Source: Lonicera japonica (Eukaryota > Streptophyta > Magnoliopsida > Dipsacales > Caprifoliaceae). Taken from it: 64,000 bases of DNA. This document shows, one piece after another, positions 23,401 to 35,544 of the stretch (position 1 is its first letter; the number at the start of each line of letters is the position of its first letter). The stretch spans positions 32,416,122-32,480,121 of the forward strand of contig CM038470.1 in NCBI GenBank assembly GCA_021464415.1. Reading direction: 5' to 3'. A model generated the notes under the pieces. It ran no database searches. It was given only the letters and a program-made list of their open reading frames with translations, and had not been told where the DNA came from. A program made the position numbers and the translations under genes.

Positions 23401-24959
23401 ACACTTGTAGAGTGTAGTGAGAAAGATTACGCTTATAAAGGTTTTATTTTCATTCGGAAAAAACTCGGTTTTAGTGGAATTTCTCAGGAGCACTACTCGG
23501 GCGCGGATGTATGGTGTAAACAATCAAACCATGTAAACAAAACGTCATTGTCTCATTCGGTTCAATCTCTCTAAACTCAAGCTCTCTATTATTTCGTATT
23601 TATACTTGTTGATTGCTTGTGTGGTTATTTAATATACTTACTTCCATGTTATATATTCTATTAAAGTTTTATCAGTTAAACTTTATTTGAAACTATTTTT
23701 AAAATTACATTAAGTTTCAAAAACTCTATTCACCCCCCCTATATGGTTTTTTTCGACCTACAAACATAAATAACAATATTATATCATCAAGTTAAGTTCT
23801 TAGCGCCCCCCCCCCCCAACAATATTTACTCAAATCTCAACTTACAATACATAATAGTAATGAAAACGAGTTTTTCGGATGATCAAAAGATTTAGGATCA
23901 AGCAGAGGTTTCTTATACTATTTTTCCCACCTTATTTGAAGCTTTAACACAAGTTTGAGAAGGTAAATGATGATCTATGTGCCTAGATTTCACACTCCAA
24001 GAATTCCTAAGCTCCTCAAAGTGAACAAGATAAAGAAGATGATGGAGATGAAGAACAATGGTGATTCTTGCTAAATCTTGAACCCAAGGTGAAAATCCTA
24101 TCAATTATCCTCAATCTAGGGTTTTGAATGAGTGGTGAATATGGAATGCTATGGATTTGAAGTGTAAATGAAATAAAAATTGGGTCAAACGGTTAAAAAT
24201 GGGTCAAACCCGAATAATCAAATGTTTCTGGCGCACTCTTTGTATTTTGAGCAAAACTTTTGACTCGAAACTTTGATTTTAAAAGGAAACTCGAGAGGAT
24301 GCAACTTTGCACCTTTGTGTTTCTCCAAATATGGATGGATTAATCGCAGAAATGCGTAGAATGTAATTTTCTACCAAAATATGTTGTTGCATTGTAATAG
24401 GATCATATTTTGACATTTGGCTTACTTTGCATGCCATTTTGACCTAAGAGGAGTGTGATTTGGGCCTTGGCCAAAACACTAAAGTTGTAGACGGCAAAAA
24501 AATATATCAAAATGTTCAAACGTGACTCAATTGGACATCGGATGAGAAAGTTATGGCCTTGCAAAGTTGGTAAAAAATCAATTATCACCATTAGTCGACC
24601 AAATTCAACCACGGCCATCCGAAATGCATTTTAACCATGCATGCATATATAATATGATTAATATGACTTGCAGGAAGTGTCGGCTCATCAAAATATGCCC
24701 GGAAGCAAATTCGACTATTCAAAGCTTTGATTAAGGGTAAAATACAACTAAGGAGCGATTAAAACTTATATTTCAATAGAGACCACCCAAATAGCGAAAC
24801 GATCACCCACACAAAAGTAATTAAGCTATTAGAACCGATCAAAGTGTCAAAAGCGCAAAATTCCACTCAAAACCAAAAATCACTAGTCAAAGCGAAGTTA
24901 TTCGATAAATCAAGCTTATGAAGGAAAATTAACAGATAAACTATACACGAGGTGTTACA
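20433..24959 (+). mobile_element. Long solo LTR C (same family as A and B), 5' truncated
   Basis: Collinear with LTR B from about B position 90 onward and ending in the same GAGGTGTTACA terminus (24959). Shared words include aaaacacgggctc, ccgaattgattg and ttaacacaagtttgagaaggt. The first bases (TGTGACACCCC) are missing, and the sequence begins beside the right arm of the inverted-repeat transposon. A 1454-bp SIRE-like solo LTR is inserted at 22309. Without it the copy is about 3.07 kb. Confidence 0.75.
22309..23762 (+). mobile_element. SIRE-like Copia solo LTR nested in LTR C
   Basis: Flanked by the perfect 5-bp duplication AACAT (22304-22308, 23763-23767), and LTR B provides the uninterrupted site (aatcaacataaataac). 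The termini TTTTGACCT...CGACCTACA correspond to TGTTGACCT...CGACCAACA of the reverse copy at 29244-30799. Both copies share ttgataataacaataaaa near the start and a poly-C motif (caccccccct) near the end, typical of SIRE/Maximus LTRs. A 5' mutation removed the TG start. Confidence 0.8.
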
Positions 24960-25509
24960 ATTCTATTTTGAATGATCCTCTTCCCCTAATTAAGAGTTTT
25001 TAAATAAGAGTCGATGTTTGAATTTATCATTTTTAAAAACCAAACTTATTTCTAACCAAAAGTTTTTCGAAATAAAGCGCACATTGACTAGTGGATAATT
25101 GGAGTGAATGGTCTGAATTTGCGAATAATTGAAGTAATCTTAACCTTTGATTGTGGATGGCAAAGTCCTCTTTGCCCAATCTACGATAAAAGAGTAGCAA
25201 CATAAATAACAAAAAAAGAGGGGAGATACAACAAAGGCCATCTCCAAAGCCTTGAAACCAAAAAAAAACCACAAAGAAATGAGCAAAATTGGATGATGGA
25301 CTAAAAGTTAAACTTACAAGTCCACTAACCAATCCAAAGCTAAACAAACCAAATTAACAAACTGTGAACAGTGTTTCTGCAAGAAATAAGCGGTTGAACT
25401 GTGAAGTGTAGCTGCCTAAACTGTTGCTGCTCAGGTAAAGGCTGGGAGGACCATAACCAGCAATATCTCCCTTCAAAAAGGAGAAAAAACTACTGAGGAA
25501 TTGTGGCAT
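24960..25509. repeat. Relic of U1 3'-flank sequence and AT-rich DNA
   Basis: 24965-25060 matches 28870-28970 (cctaattaagagtttttaaata and ttatcatttttaaaaaccaaacttattt). The latter lies just downstream of the minus-strand U1 relic. Words near 25100-25160 (gaataattgaagtaat, aacctttgatt) resemble the flank of the other U1 units. So this is a further decayed snRNA-unit fragment whose U1 body is lost. No gene was seen after 25160. Confidence 0.45.
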
Positions 25510-25690
25510 CATTGTTAATTTCCGCAATGATTACAGAAGTAGGATGTATGACATGAGCATCTGCTATTGCTGGTTGTTATGTGTTTTCTGCCGCTTTATC
25601 CATCTGAGGTTGTGCAAATGCACAGACTTTCCACGGTTTAGATGGAGTCTCAGTGGAATCTGTTTCATCTTCACCCATATCAAAAGAGGC
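25510..25690 (-). pseudogene. Unrecognised coding-like fragment
   Basis: On the minus strand 25690-25580 reads SFDMGEDETDSTETPSKPW then KVCAFAQPQMDKAAENT, then a TAA. With a small frame change it continues QPAIADAHVIHPTSVIIAEI and NNDATIPQ before a stop. Composition and low-stop context look like a former exon, but I cannot name the family. It borders a foldback MITE at 25683, so it could be captured sequence or a relic of a host gene. No start codon, splice sites or neighbours were identified. Confidence 0.35.
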
Positions 25691-25800
25691 CCCGTTTGGT
25701 TCAAAGTGAAAGTGAAATATTAATTTTTAACTTAATATTTCACTTTCACCCAAGTTAAACGAACCTAAGTGGCAAATGAACCTACTGTAAAATTATAAAA
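25683..25800 (+). mobile_element. Foldback MITE-like repeat
   Basis: It contains a perfect 18-bp inverted repeat GTGAAAGTGAAATATTAA (25706-25723 and 25732-25749) around an 8-bp loop, bordered by GGCCCCGTTTGGTTC and CCAAGTTAAACGAACC. A diverged copy lies in the phosphatase intron (9996-10115). Confidence 0.6.
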
Positions 25801-28800
25801 CCCATGAGCAACCTTCCCTTAAAAGTCAGTTTTCAAGGGCAAGTTTTACCCATGAGTTCATAACAAGTCCCACATATAGTAAGAAGTTGGAGTCAAGCGA
25901 GGACCAACTCTTCATCTCAAATGATAAAAAGACTTCTTATTTTAATGTGAGAATATGACCTCTCACAAAGGATTACTACGTGGTCTAGCTGCTAGCTTCT
26001 CTAACACTTATTCTCACAAAGGAATAAGACATGGTCTTCATCTAAGTATAAGAAGTTCAAAAGTAAATTTTGCTGGGAGAAATATATTTCACTTTGAACA
26101 AATGAATTTTTTGGTGGAAAACAAGAAAGAAACAACACCACAAAAACAAAACAGAACAATAAAAAAGAACACAGGCATGCCTCTCTTAAAATGCACTCCT
26201 TGCATATCAGCTCTTATGTCTTCAAAAATCACCTCTCTTTACATAGAGAATCAATAACTCTCCTGCATATATACTTGCTCCCACATTGGCCAATAAGAAG
26301 CAATTTTTGGTATTTAAGATATTCAATGGGAGAAAGACCGTATGCCGGGCTTGGCAACGCAGGCTTGTGACTCAAGTGAGGGCTTTGAAGTTGTGGGACT
26401 GTGGTTCTACTGGACTTCGCTGGTCCATTTGGGTTGCAGTTTCTGGCTTCCCCACTCCAAGTTGAGAGTTGGGCCAGGTTACTTGTGTGGAGGCATTAGT
26501 TTACTGGTCCCTAAAGTGGAGGGCAATGCGTGAGGCTGGCTTGACAGAGCAACGAACACCTCCCTCTCTTGACAGTGGATGGATAACGAGTTGGTGCACC
26601 CATGGTCCGTGTAGCTGGGTCAGCAGTCTCAAATGAACAACCACCTTTTTCACTTTTTTTTATATATTATGAGCATCTTTAATAGAATTTTTCATTGAGT
26701 TTGTCATGACTTTTTTTAGTTCCATGGGTAAATTGACCCGTGATTATATAAGCTATGTTTTGTAAACAATAATACGGTTTCAAGTATGTGCTTTGCGAGT
26801 TTACTACTTGTATTAAAAAAAATATGTGCTTTGTGAGGAATTGAATTCTTGAAAAACTTTTCTAAAGTGATTGAAATATAAGTTCGAACAGAGATTTAAT
26901 TGGCAGAAACGAAGTCATATATTCCCCTTTAATATATGGAAACAATTTGATCTTATTTTAGCTTGAAGAACAATGATATTTAACCAAAATATTGGCAACA
27001 CTAAAACCCCTAATATAATGGTGGTTTTCTATGGGCATCTTTAATAGCGAAACAAAAAATAATCATCCGTACAAAATGCTGTGTTAAAAACTATATCTTT
27101 TATACAAGACTGGTCCTGAGTTTTGACTTTGGAGGGGCTTTAGTTTTGTTTTGGGGCATTTTTCTATATTCATATAATATAGGTACACCAATAAACTCGT
27201 AACAAAAAAAAAGTCATAATAATGATATTTGAAAATTTATAAATGGACCCTTGACTACATAAGCTATGTTTGTAAACAATACGGTTACAAGTATATGCTT
27301 TGCAAGTCTACGACCTGTATTGAAAAATATATGTACTTTGTGAGGACTTAGAATTCTTGAAATTGTGTCATTTCTCTCCTGAAGTGATTGAAATAGAAGT
27401 TCGAAAAGAGAGATGTAATTGGAAGAAATAGATTCATATATTTCCCTTGAAACAGATACAATTTGATCTTATTATAGCTAGAACAACAATGATAGTTAAC
27501 CAAAAATTTGGCAGTAAAATCCGAAGTTTAATGGTGGATTTTTATGGGTGAATTTAAATGAACCCACCAATTAAATTGAGCTTTTCACTGCACTTTGCTT
27601 CTCACCCCACTACTTTGTCTAAAAATCTTTAAACTCACCCCATAAGTGGGGTGAGTTTATTAAAACCAAAATCCAATACAAGATAAACATTTGGTGAAAA
27701 ATAATCCGTCTCTAATATCCACAAAAATTCAATAACAAAATATTCATCGCAATATACATGAAATTAGCATGGAAATGAATTTTAAACAATTCAAATATGT
27801 TCAATTCCAAGGAAAATATTATTTCAACCGTTCTTTAAAATAAATTATGTGGGGAAGACATGAGAATTAATTTTCCATCTTTTCAAGGAAAAAAAGTTCA
27901 TGTGATGGCTCCTAGAATTTGTTTTCCCTAAAAAAAGGGTAATAAAACACTCCAAAAAAGTTGGCCGTTGTGCTAAAAAGGACCATTTTCCATGACAATA
28001 AATCCTATCAAATGCAATCTTAGCGAAATAAGTTCCGTAAAGTAAAATGACTTGCATTTCTCTCGTGTTGCTGTAGTTTTATAATTGCATATAAAATGTA
28101 ACAACAAATTTAAAATAATAACAATTTCATTCAATTCAAAACTGCAACCGTATGGGTACAACTTAGTTTTAACTTTTAGCTGTCACAAAAATTAGTTTCA
28201 AAAGAAAAAGGACTATCCATATTTTTCTCCTATTATGCTAGATTTAAAATTGCATAGAAACCATAACAACGCACATTCACAATAATGATAATTTTGTACA
28301 GTTCAACATTCAATCGAAAATCCATGGACAATCAAAAATTGTATTTTATTTAAAATTTTACAACAAAATTTAATCTACAATCTCACTAGAATTTATGTTC
28401 TAGTACATGCTAAACTTTTATTTTTTCTATGTTAATTTAAAGTTTTTGTTTTGATATAGTTTCGCTAATTGCTATTAAAATCTATAGTGTAAAAAATGAT
28501 TATATATGGGCTATAGATATTTTACATAGATATAAGAGAATGATGCTAAAATTAGATGTTTTACATAGATATCAATCAATAATGAACAGAAGAGAAACAA
28601 ATGAGAGGAGAAACAAAAAGATCAGTAGCATATATAGCGGGGGTGAGTTTATAGAATAACTTAGGGTTAAATTATTAGAGTAGTAGGGTAAGAAGATTAA
28701 ATGAGTGGGTGCATGTAATAATGGAAGCAGATGAATAACCACAAAGCCATTGTTACTGATAAAAGAGAAAAAAAATGTGAGAAATTTGTGAATTGAAATT

Positions 28801-29029
28801 ATAGTCTTTCAGAATTGTACAACAAATAAATTAAAACCATTTATGTCACACTATTTATTGGTATCAAATATTCGACCAATCCTCTATCCCTAATTAAGAG
28901 TTTTTAAATAAATGTCAATATTTGATTTTATCATTTTTAAAAACCAAACTTATTTCCAATAGAAAGTTTTACTATTTCAAAAATGGAACTTTACTTAACA
29001 AATTTCAATTAAAACTAAATTTTTGCTCG
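25801..29029. other. Non-coding AT-rich DNA with weak repeats
   Basis: No gene was recognised. 26340-26640 is more GC-rich than its surroundings but matched nothing I know. The word gcatctttaatag appears at about 26672 and 27036, and 28633-28730 matches 235-345, so decayed MITEs are likely. A perfect 11-bp hairpin with a 6-nt loop lies at 27631-27658. 28870-28970 is repeated at 24965-25060. Confidence 0.4.
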
Positions 29030-29169
29030 GCTCCCAGTGACACAAATTATGATGAAAGCTCCACCACTTAAGTAGACCTTAGGCAAGTACCCTTCCATAG
29101 TGAAATAGAAGTCACTAACCTAGGCCATGGGCCTCACTGACCACCCATTGACCTCATCCAGGTAAATAT
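29030..29169 (-). pseudogene. U1: U1 snRNA relic, minus strand
   Basis: From 29169 leftward it follows U1 through the Sm region: ATATTTACCTGGATG (C to T in the splice-site pairing end), CCATGGCCTAGG, GCCTAAGGTCTAC and CATAATTTGTG. The U1A loop reads ATTTCAC instead of ATTGCAC, and the 3' stem-loop is cut after CACTGGGAG. The proximal TATA position is degenerate. A USE with two mismatches (GTCCTACATCA, 29232-29242) remains directly next to a SIRE-like LTR insertion. It is a pseudogene. Confidence 0.8.
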
Positions 29170-29243
29170 GTGTGCTAATGCTACTGCATTCTCATATGTT
29201 CACTTTCTTTCACCTCTTATTTTATACATTATGATGTAGGACT

Positions 29244-30799
29244 TGTTGGTCGGAAAACAACACTAGAGGGGGGGTGAATAGGGTTTTAAAAACTTAATGC
29301 GGAATTAAAACATTTTTAAAATATTTAAGTAAAGCAACTTAGCAAAGCAACAATATCAAGGAAATAATAAATTTCAACTAATCAATCCCAAGACAAGCAA
29401 ATAAGCAATCTCAAAATACAAGCAATAATATAGCAATAAAAAGAGAGCTTGAGTTTAGAGAGATTAAACCAATTTGAAGCTCGAGACTTTTTGTCCTCAC
29501 GGTTCGGTTTCCTAAACCATACGTCCGCGCTCGGTTAGTTCCCCGAGAATTTTCACTATTCAATCTTCTTCGGGTGAAGATCAAACCTCAATACAAATGT
29601 TGTTATGCACGCAACACTCACAATGTAATTATACACACTACACTTCTCACAAGATATGCTCTCTTGCTCTACAAAAAGACAAACTCTCTTTTGAAATGAA
29701 GAATGAATTATTTGTAGTGATACACACCAATACAATAACTCTCAAGTGTATTTGAAGATTACAAATAAAGCTCACACTAGAGTTATCAAGATTGATCAAA
29801 AATATATAGCTCAAAAGATGAAAGATTGATCAAAATGTGTTCTTGAATCTTTGTATATTTGAATATATGAATAATAGAGTATTAGAATGATTCAAGGTGT
29901 GTTAAAACATGTCTAGGACCTCATATATATAGCTTGCAAACTCATATGGCCGTTGGGGGTGATTAAGAAAGGTTTTGGATCAAAGGTATACATTTTCAAA
30001 TTTTCCAACAGCTAGTTTTGACAAAAAAATCAAATTTATTTTGATAATTTCTCCGAATTTGATCGTTGGATCATGCTCAAATTTTATTCAAAAGTTCTAC
30101 GAGATGTTGTCTAACTACTGTAAAAATTTCAAAATGATCGGAGTCGGTAAAGGCCTCCATCTTACCGTTAGATCAAAACTTTGCGAAAATTGAGCAAATT
30201 TTAAATATAAAATAAAAACATTTTTGCAATTTAACAATTTAGTTCCAAATACAATTCTAATGATTTATGAACTTCAAAGATATGTTGCTAAGATACCTAT
30301 TTTTATTAGAACTTAAAATATGATCATTTAAAATTAACATGAATTGATTTTGAAACTCGGTCTTTGTAAAATGATGTTTTTCAAATAAATTCAATTTCAA
30401 GCTTATTTGAATCAATCTTTAAAAGATGCATAAATACGTTTGAGCTATAGGGATTTGAGCAATAAAGTAACTTTACATAAATCTTAAGCACTCACTCAAT
30501 TATTGAATTAACGAGTCTTCGAATGCTTTGATTTGTTTCTTCGAATTGATCTTCACTTGAAACTTTTTCTTAGAAGCTTTTCATATAGTCTTTTGATCAT
30601 TTGTGCTTCATGATTTGCATTGAGAGATTTGATCTTCCTTGTCTTGTCCAATGATCGAATAGTGAAAGAGTGATCCTTGTCATGTTTTTCTTTAATTTTC
30701 CAAGTAAATAAACTATATACTTATATCAAGAAACATGTTAAATTACGCATGATTGTTTTATTGTTATCATCAAAATAAGATTAAGACCTTAGGTCAACA
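29244..30799 (-). mobile_element. SIRE-like Copia solo LTR (reverse)
   Basis: 1556 bp with intact termini TGTTGGTCGG...TTAGGTCAACA on the plus strand and the perfect 5-bp duplication GGACT (29239-29243, 30800-30804). It carries the poly-G/C motif near its 3' terminus (29266-29275) and tgttatcatcaaaataag near its 5' terminus. It landed at the edge of the upstream element of the U1 relic; the remaining U1 5' flank continues at 30800-30845. Confidence 0.85.
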
Positions 30800-30845
30800 G
30801 GACTATAACAGTCTTCCAATGTTAAACCCAATATAAAGTAATTCT

Positions 30846-31436
30846 TATGACGCCCCAAATCCAATTTATAGGTTTTCACCTCCAAGAGTAGTTTGTCACG
30901 GTTGCCGTTTGCATTGGATCAACAAATGGTACAATTAACCATGGACATAAAGGGGAACTAATGTACCAAGAAATTAGTATAATTTATTCAATTAATTTAT
31001 ATTTTAGAGAGCATATATTATTACTAATATTTATATTTTTTTTGCTTTTTAGGTGTTAGAAACGAATTGAGAAGATTGAGAAAAATAAATAAATTAAAGC
31101 TTGCGAAGACACTTAAAGTTGATTAATACTTTTGGACATATAACTTTTTACTCAGAATTCCAAATCATGCGATTCTTGAGCCTAGTTTGAAGAGAATTTT
31201 GAGAGCTACTACTTTTCAGTTAAGAAATTTTTCAAATTCAGCCATTTCAAAATCCAAAATTGTGTCACAAAATTTAATAATTTAAAATGGCAAAAATTTA
31301 AAGTGTACTCAAATAAATGGGCCCAAGCCTAATTGCTAACTACCAAATTTAATTAATGAGCAGCCCAACCTTTAAAGATACAGGCTCATTCACCAGCCAT
31401 AAAAATAAAAAGGAAAGCCCACTTGCCATTTATTCC
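30846..31436 (+). mobile_element. Start of a fourth long LTR (D), interrupted by a LINE
   Basis: It begins TATGACGCCCCAAATCC, aligning with TGTGACACCCCAAATCC of LTR B, followed by a similar AGGTTTTCACCTCCA segment. The block near 31130-31220 (acatataactttttactcag) parallels the cataacttttcattcgg block of the other copies. The LINE enters at 31446. Where D ends to the right of 35545 was not determined. Confidence 0.55.
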
Positions 31437-31554
31437 AAGAAAATGGGCCTTTTTTTTATAAGAAACTGAATTTCATTGATATCAAAAAAATAGAAGTACA
31501 AAGCAGTTGGATGAGAGATCCAACAGAAAAAACAAAGTGTAGAAGATAAGCTTC

Positions 31555-32397
31555 CTATGTATCTAGGACAAAGCTTATGGGATCCAAACAAAACAAATAA
31601 TTCTCTATTGTGTTAAAAAGCTTGGCCGCTTTGGCCCATAATCCAACTACGAAACATGCATGATTCCATATTTCCTCCACAAACTGCTCTTTGTCTTCAA
31701 ATATCCTCCTGTTCCTCTCAGTCCATATCAGCCATGCAATAGTTTGCACAAAAAATCTCCATAGAACTTTAAAAGTTTCTCTATTACTTTTGAAGTTCCA
31801 CTCTATTAATACAAACTCAGCCCAGGTCTTAGGTAACACTCCTACCACACCCATTGTAGACATTAATTTCTTCCAAATATGACCTGAGAAGTTGCAATGC
31901 AATAGTATATGATTTGCGCCCTCTAAGTCATTCTTGCACAAGATACACCAATGCGGAGATAGTACCGAAAAGGGCCTTCTACTTTGAAGCAGATCATTCG
32001 TGTTAATCTTCCCATGAACCACCAGCCAATTAAATACTTTAATCTTGGTGGGCACACCACTTTTCCATAAAAACTTCTTTTGCAAGAAAACCGTTTGTGA
32101 ACCCGATCCAGATATGATCTCAAAAACAGATTTACATGAAAAAATGCCTTGTGAGCTTGCCTTCCAAATTCTACTGTCTTCTACAATTTGGAAGGATTGT
32201 AAACCTTTAATTTTATGCAACAGATTTAAGAAATCAGCTTGTTCGCTATAGCTAAAATTCTTGCGAAAATGTAAATTCCAAAAGATGCCATTCTCCACTT
32301 GTCTTTCTGCCACTTCACAAATATGATTATTCTCATTGAGAGAAAGTTGGTACAATCTCGGGAAAACAAAACGAAAGGCCGTATCATCTATCCACAC
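31555..32397 (-). pseudogene. LINE ORF2 C-terminal zf-RVT region
   Basis: 280 residues open in one frame. A zf-RVT domain is recognisable at about residues 110-180: WKSGVPTKIKVFNWLVVHGK, a CILC pair, then NHILLHC. In L1 ORF2 this region follows the reverse transcriptase and probably binds nucleic acid. It is separated from the RT part by a stop and frame change near 32400-32434. Confidence 0.8.
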
Positions 32398-32433
32398 ATC
32401 CTCCCAGAATTTTATTTTTTCCCCATTACCACT

Positions 32434-34010
32434 TTAAGAGTTGTATTTACTGCAAAAATATCCCACTGCAATAGATCTCCATGGAGATTTGAGCGTAACT
32501 TTAAGGTCAGTTTTCACTTCAAAGTAATTAGACTGCATGCCATGCCTACTCACAATAACAGAAACCCACATGGAATTAGTCTCTGAAGGAAACCGCCACA
32601 ACCATTTTCCTAAAAGAGCAATATTTTTATTGACTAAATCACCAACACCTAAGCCACCCATATTTTTTGGGTTTTTGACAACATCCCGCTTAATAAGATG
32701 ATCTTTGGAGCTCTCACCCTTCCCTTCCCAAAAGAAATCGCCCATCCGTTTCTCAATAGCTTTAGCGACTTGTATCGGCATCTTAAAAAGAGACATGTAG
32801 TAGGCCGGAATGCTACTAAGAATTGATTGCAAGAGAATCAAACGACCGCCTCTTGAAAGATGTCCTTTATGCCATCCATCCAATCTTTTTTTCAATTCTT
32901 TCGATAACCGGATCCCAAAAATGAATGCTATTGGGATTTCCCCCAAGAGGAAGTCCTAAGTAACTCAAAGGCCACTCACCAACAAGACAACCCAACCTAT
33001 TTGCAATCCCCTCCAGTCTCATCGAGCTACTACAAATACCTGCCACAACATTTTTATTCATGTTGATTTTCAACCCCGAGAGCAAAGAAAAAGTGTTGAG
33101 AACAAGGACAATGTTGGATATGTTGGAGTCTTTGTTTGAAACAAAGAAGATACTATCATCGGCAAATTGCAAATGAGAGAGGCGAACCTTCTTGCTACCA
33201 ATCTCGAATCCTTCTATCAAAGAACGTTCACAAGCTTTATTCACCAATCTACTAAGAACGTCTCCAACTAGAATAAATAAAAAAGGTGATAACGGATCGC
33301 CTTGTCTCAAACCCCTACTTGCTCCAAAAAGACCCCTAGATTTACCATTGATAATGATTGAGAAATTAGAAGAAGAAAAACATCCCATAATCCATTTCCT
33401 CCACCTTATACCAAAACCTTTCTTTTCAAGCACAAAATCAAGAAATTCCCATCTAACATGATCGTAAGCCTTTTCAAAATCAGCTTCGAAGACCACCCCC
33501 TCCATCTTTTTTGATCTATAATCCTCAATAGCTTCATTAGCAATTAGAGCGAGGTTAAGGATTTGCCTACCTCGAACAAAAGCTCCTTGAGATGGGTCTA
33601 TTGTAATATCAAGCACCTCCTTAAGCCTAGAAGATAAAACTTTGGCAATATTCTTATAGAGACTTGTAACAAGACTAATCGGTCAAAAGTCTTTGATGGA
33701 GATAGACTTTAGCTTTTTCGAAATTAAACAAATGAATGTGGCATTTACCTTAGCATTCACAATGCCATTAAGAAAAAAATCATTGAAAACCTCCACTACA
33801 TCAGCCTTAATCTCCTCCCAACTATCTTGTAGTACTGCAATAGTGAAGCCATCAGGACCCGGTGCTTTGTTTCTAGCACAAGAGAAAAGAGCAGCCTTGA
33901 TTTCATCCTCCTCCAAGTGTCTCTCAAGTCGAATGCTACTAGATTCATCAATGGCTGACCACTCCAAACCCTCAATACCGAATGCCAAGGGGTTGGAGCT
34001 ATTAAACAAT
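32434..34010 (-). pseudogene. LINE ORF2 reverse transcriptase, interrupted
   Basis: Reverse transcriptase core of the L1 ORF2. NKAPGPDGF appears near 33890. Motif A ADFEKAYDHVRW, then QGDPLSPFLF and the catalytic FADD are in 33616-32867, and the thumb-like LGLPLGG and GRLILLQSILSSIPAYYM follow in 32946-32434. The frame is broken by an in-frame TGA after SIKDF (about 33681) and a shift at about 32880-32946. Catalytic residues remain, so the decay is moderate. Confidence 0.85.
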
Positions 34011-35229
34011 TTTTTGTAAAAATTTATTATTTCATTAACTATCTCCTCCTCCGTTTGCAGAACCCTCCCATCACTCGACTCAATTTTGTTCACCAATTTA
34101 TTCACCTTCCTCCCACTTGTTATACGACGGAAAAGAGCGGAATTGTTGTCCCTTTCTCTTACACCTTGCACTCTTGCTTTTTGATTCCATGAAGTTTCTT
34201 CTTTGATGATAACCTCTTCCAATTTCGCTTTTAGATTGCTTCTAACCATTATGTCGTGCTCTCCAATGGAACCATCTGCTTCCTTTCTGTCCAAATCCGC
34301 AATTTGAGAGATAATTGCACTTTTCTCAAGCCTAAAGTCGCCGAAGTCTGATTTGTTCCATCTTTTAAGTTCACCCTTCACCGCATCCAGCTTCTTCATG
34401 AAGCGAAAACCATCACAACCATGACCTGGATCAAAACTCCACCACTGTTTGAAATTTTCTCTGAAAGTTTGGTGTTGCAACCACATGTTTTCGAATCTGA
34501 ATGGAGTAGGACCCCATTTGAACTCATTTGTGTCCAAAACAATTGGACAATGATCCGAAGTAACTCTAAAGAGCACATCTTGTCTCACTACTTTATGCAT
34601 TTGTTCCCATCTTTCAGAAAAAAGAAAGCTATCAATACGAGAGCATGCTAATCTTTCTCTCATGTTAAACCAATTGTACTCCAAATTATTAAGATCAATA
34701 TCTCTCAACCCCTTGTCTCGAATAAATGAATCAAAGTTTTTCATGCTTCTTATAATTCTTTCGCCATTTAGTTTCTCGGTCGAGAATCTAACCGTGTTAA
34801 AATCCCCCCCCCCCCAAGACACTATTTTTCACCACATAGGCCATATAAACCACCTAGCTCATACTAGAATTCCTTCCTTTCTTTTGAGTTGCATGGACCA
34901 TAAACACTAGTACACCACCAGTTGTTGTCACCCCCAACCGGTTTCAACAAAACCGAGATAGAATAGGCTCCAAGAATCACTTCCAATCCTCTACACACCC
35001 TAACATCCCATATTATAAGAATGCCACCAGATTTGCCAATGGACGGTAAAAAAGTCCACTTTTTAAATCTGATGCCCCATAAACTACTTATCATTCTCCC
35101 ATCAATCACCTCCTTTTTAGTTTTTTGCAAAATAACTATGCCCGGCTTCTCCCTGTTGATCGACTCCTTTATTACTTTCCTCTTATCCTTCCTCCCTACC
35201 CCCCTCACATTCCAAGAAAGTATCTTCAT
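34011..35229 (-). pseudogene. LINE ORF2 AP endonuclease, interrupted
   Basis: Begins MKILSWNVRG at 35229, the usual plant L1 endonuclease start, with SVYGP near 34888. After a stop (about 34863) and a frame change at a poly-C run (34805-34816), it continues with GGDFNTVR and SDHCPIVL, the catalytic Asp and His motifs of exonuclease-endonuclease-phosphatase enzymes. The following residues link to the RT domain. This enzyme nicks target DNA to prime reverse transcription. Confidence 0.85.
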
Positions 35230-35544
35230 GGAAAACCGCCAACACCTTTAGCTACCATTCTACCTTTTCTACGCCCCTCATAGTTGATATTGCATTCCAG
35301 TTTTTTCAATTCTCTACTTTTAGGGCTTTTGGTGGTTTTAACAGAGGAATCATCCTTATTGACATTGGGTAGCTTTTTGAAGCCTTTAATTTTCCTTGTT
35401 AATTAAGGGGAAAACAGACACCCCCAGCTCCTCGAAAAAATGCTCCATTGATTTCACATTAATCTCGCCCTCTTTGATAAACTTTTGCTTAAAAAGTTCA
35501 CCAAAAACTTCATTAGCACCTTCAGCTGCTACTTAAAGAAAATG

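Larger units (their letters stand above)
31446..35535 (-). mobile_element. L1-type LINE, 5' truncated
   Basis: A 4.1-kb non-LTR retrotransposon in reverse orientation. Its 3' end abuts a short T-run on the plus strand (31450-31457), that is, a poly-A tail. A 9-bp target duplication AAGAAAATG is readable at 31437-31445 and 35536-35544. Minus-strand order is: the tail of ORF1 (35535-35240), AP endonuclease, reverse transcriptase, then a zinc-binding zf-RVT region. The element starts inside ORF1, a typical reverse-transcription truncation. Several stops and frameshifts inactivate ORF2. Confidence 0.85.

Noticed and set aside
26342..26533. Plus-strand ORF with Trp/Gly-rich sequence
   Set aside because: The base composition is unusual, but no known domain, splice signals or neighbours support a gene.
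24960..30845. The 5-mer attct after LTR C and before LTR D as one target-site pair
   Set aside because: The LTR end lies left of the LTR start, which is the wrong order for one element, and a 5-bp match can easily arise by chance.
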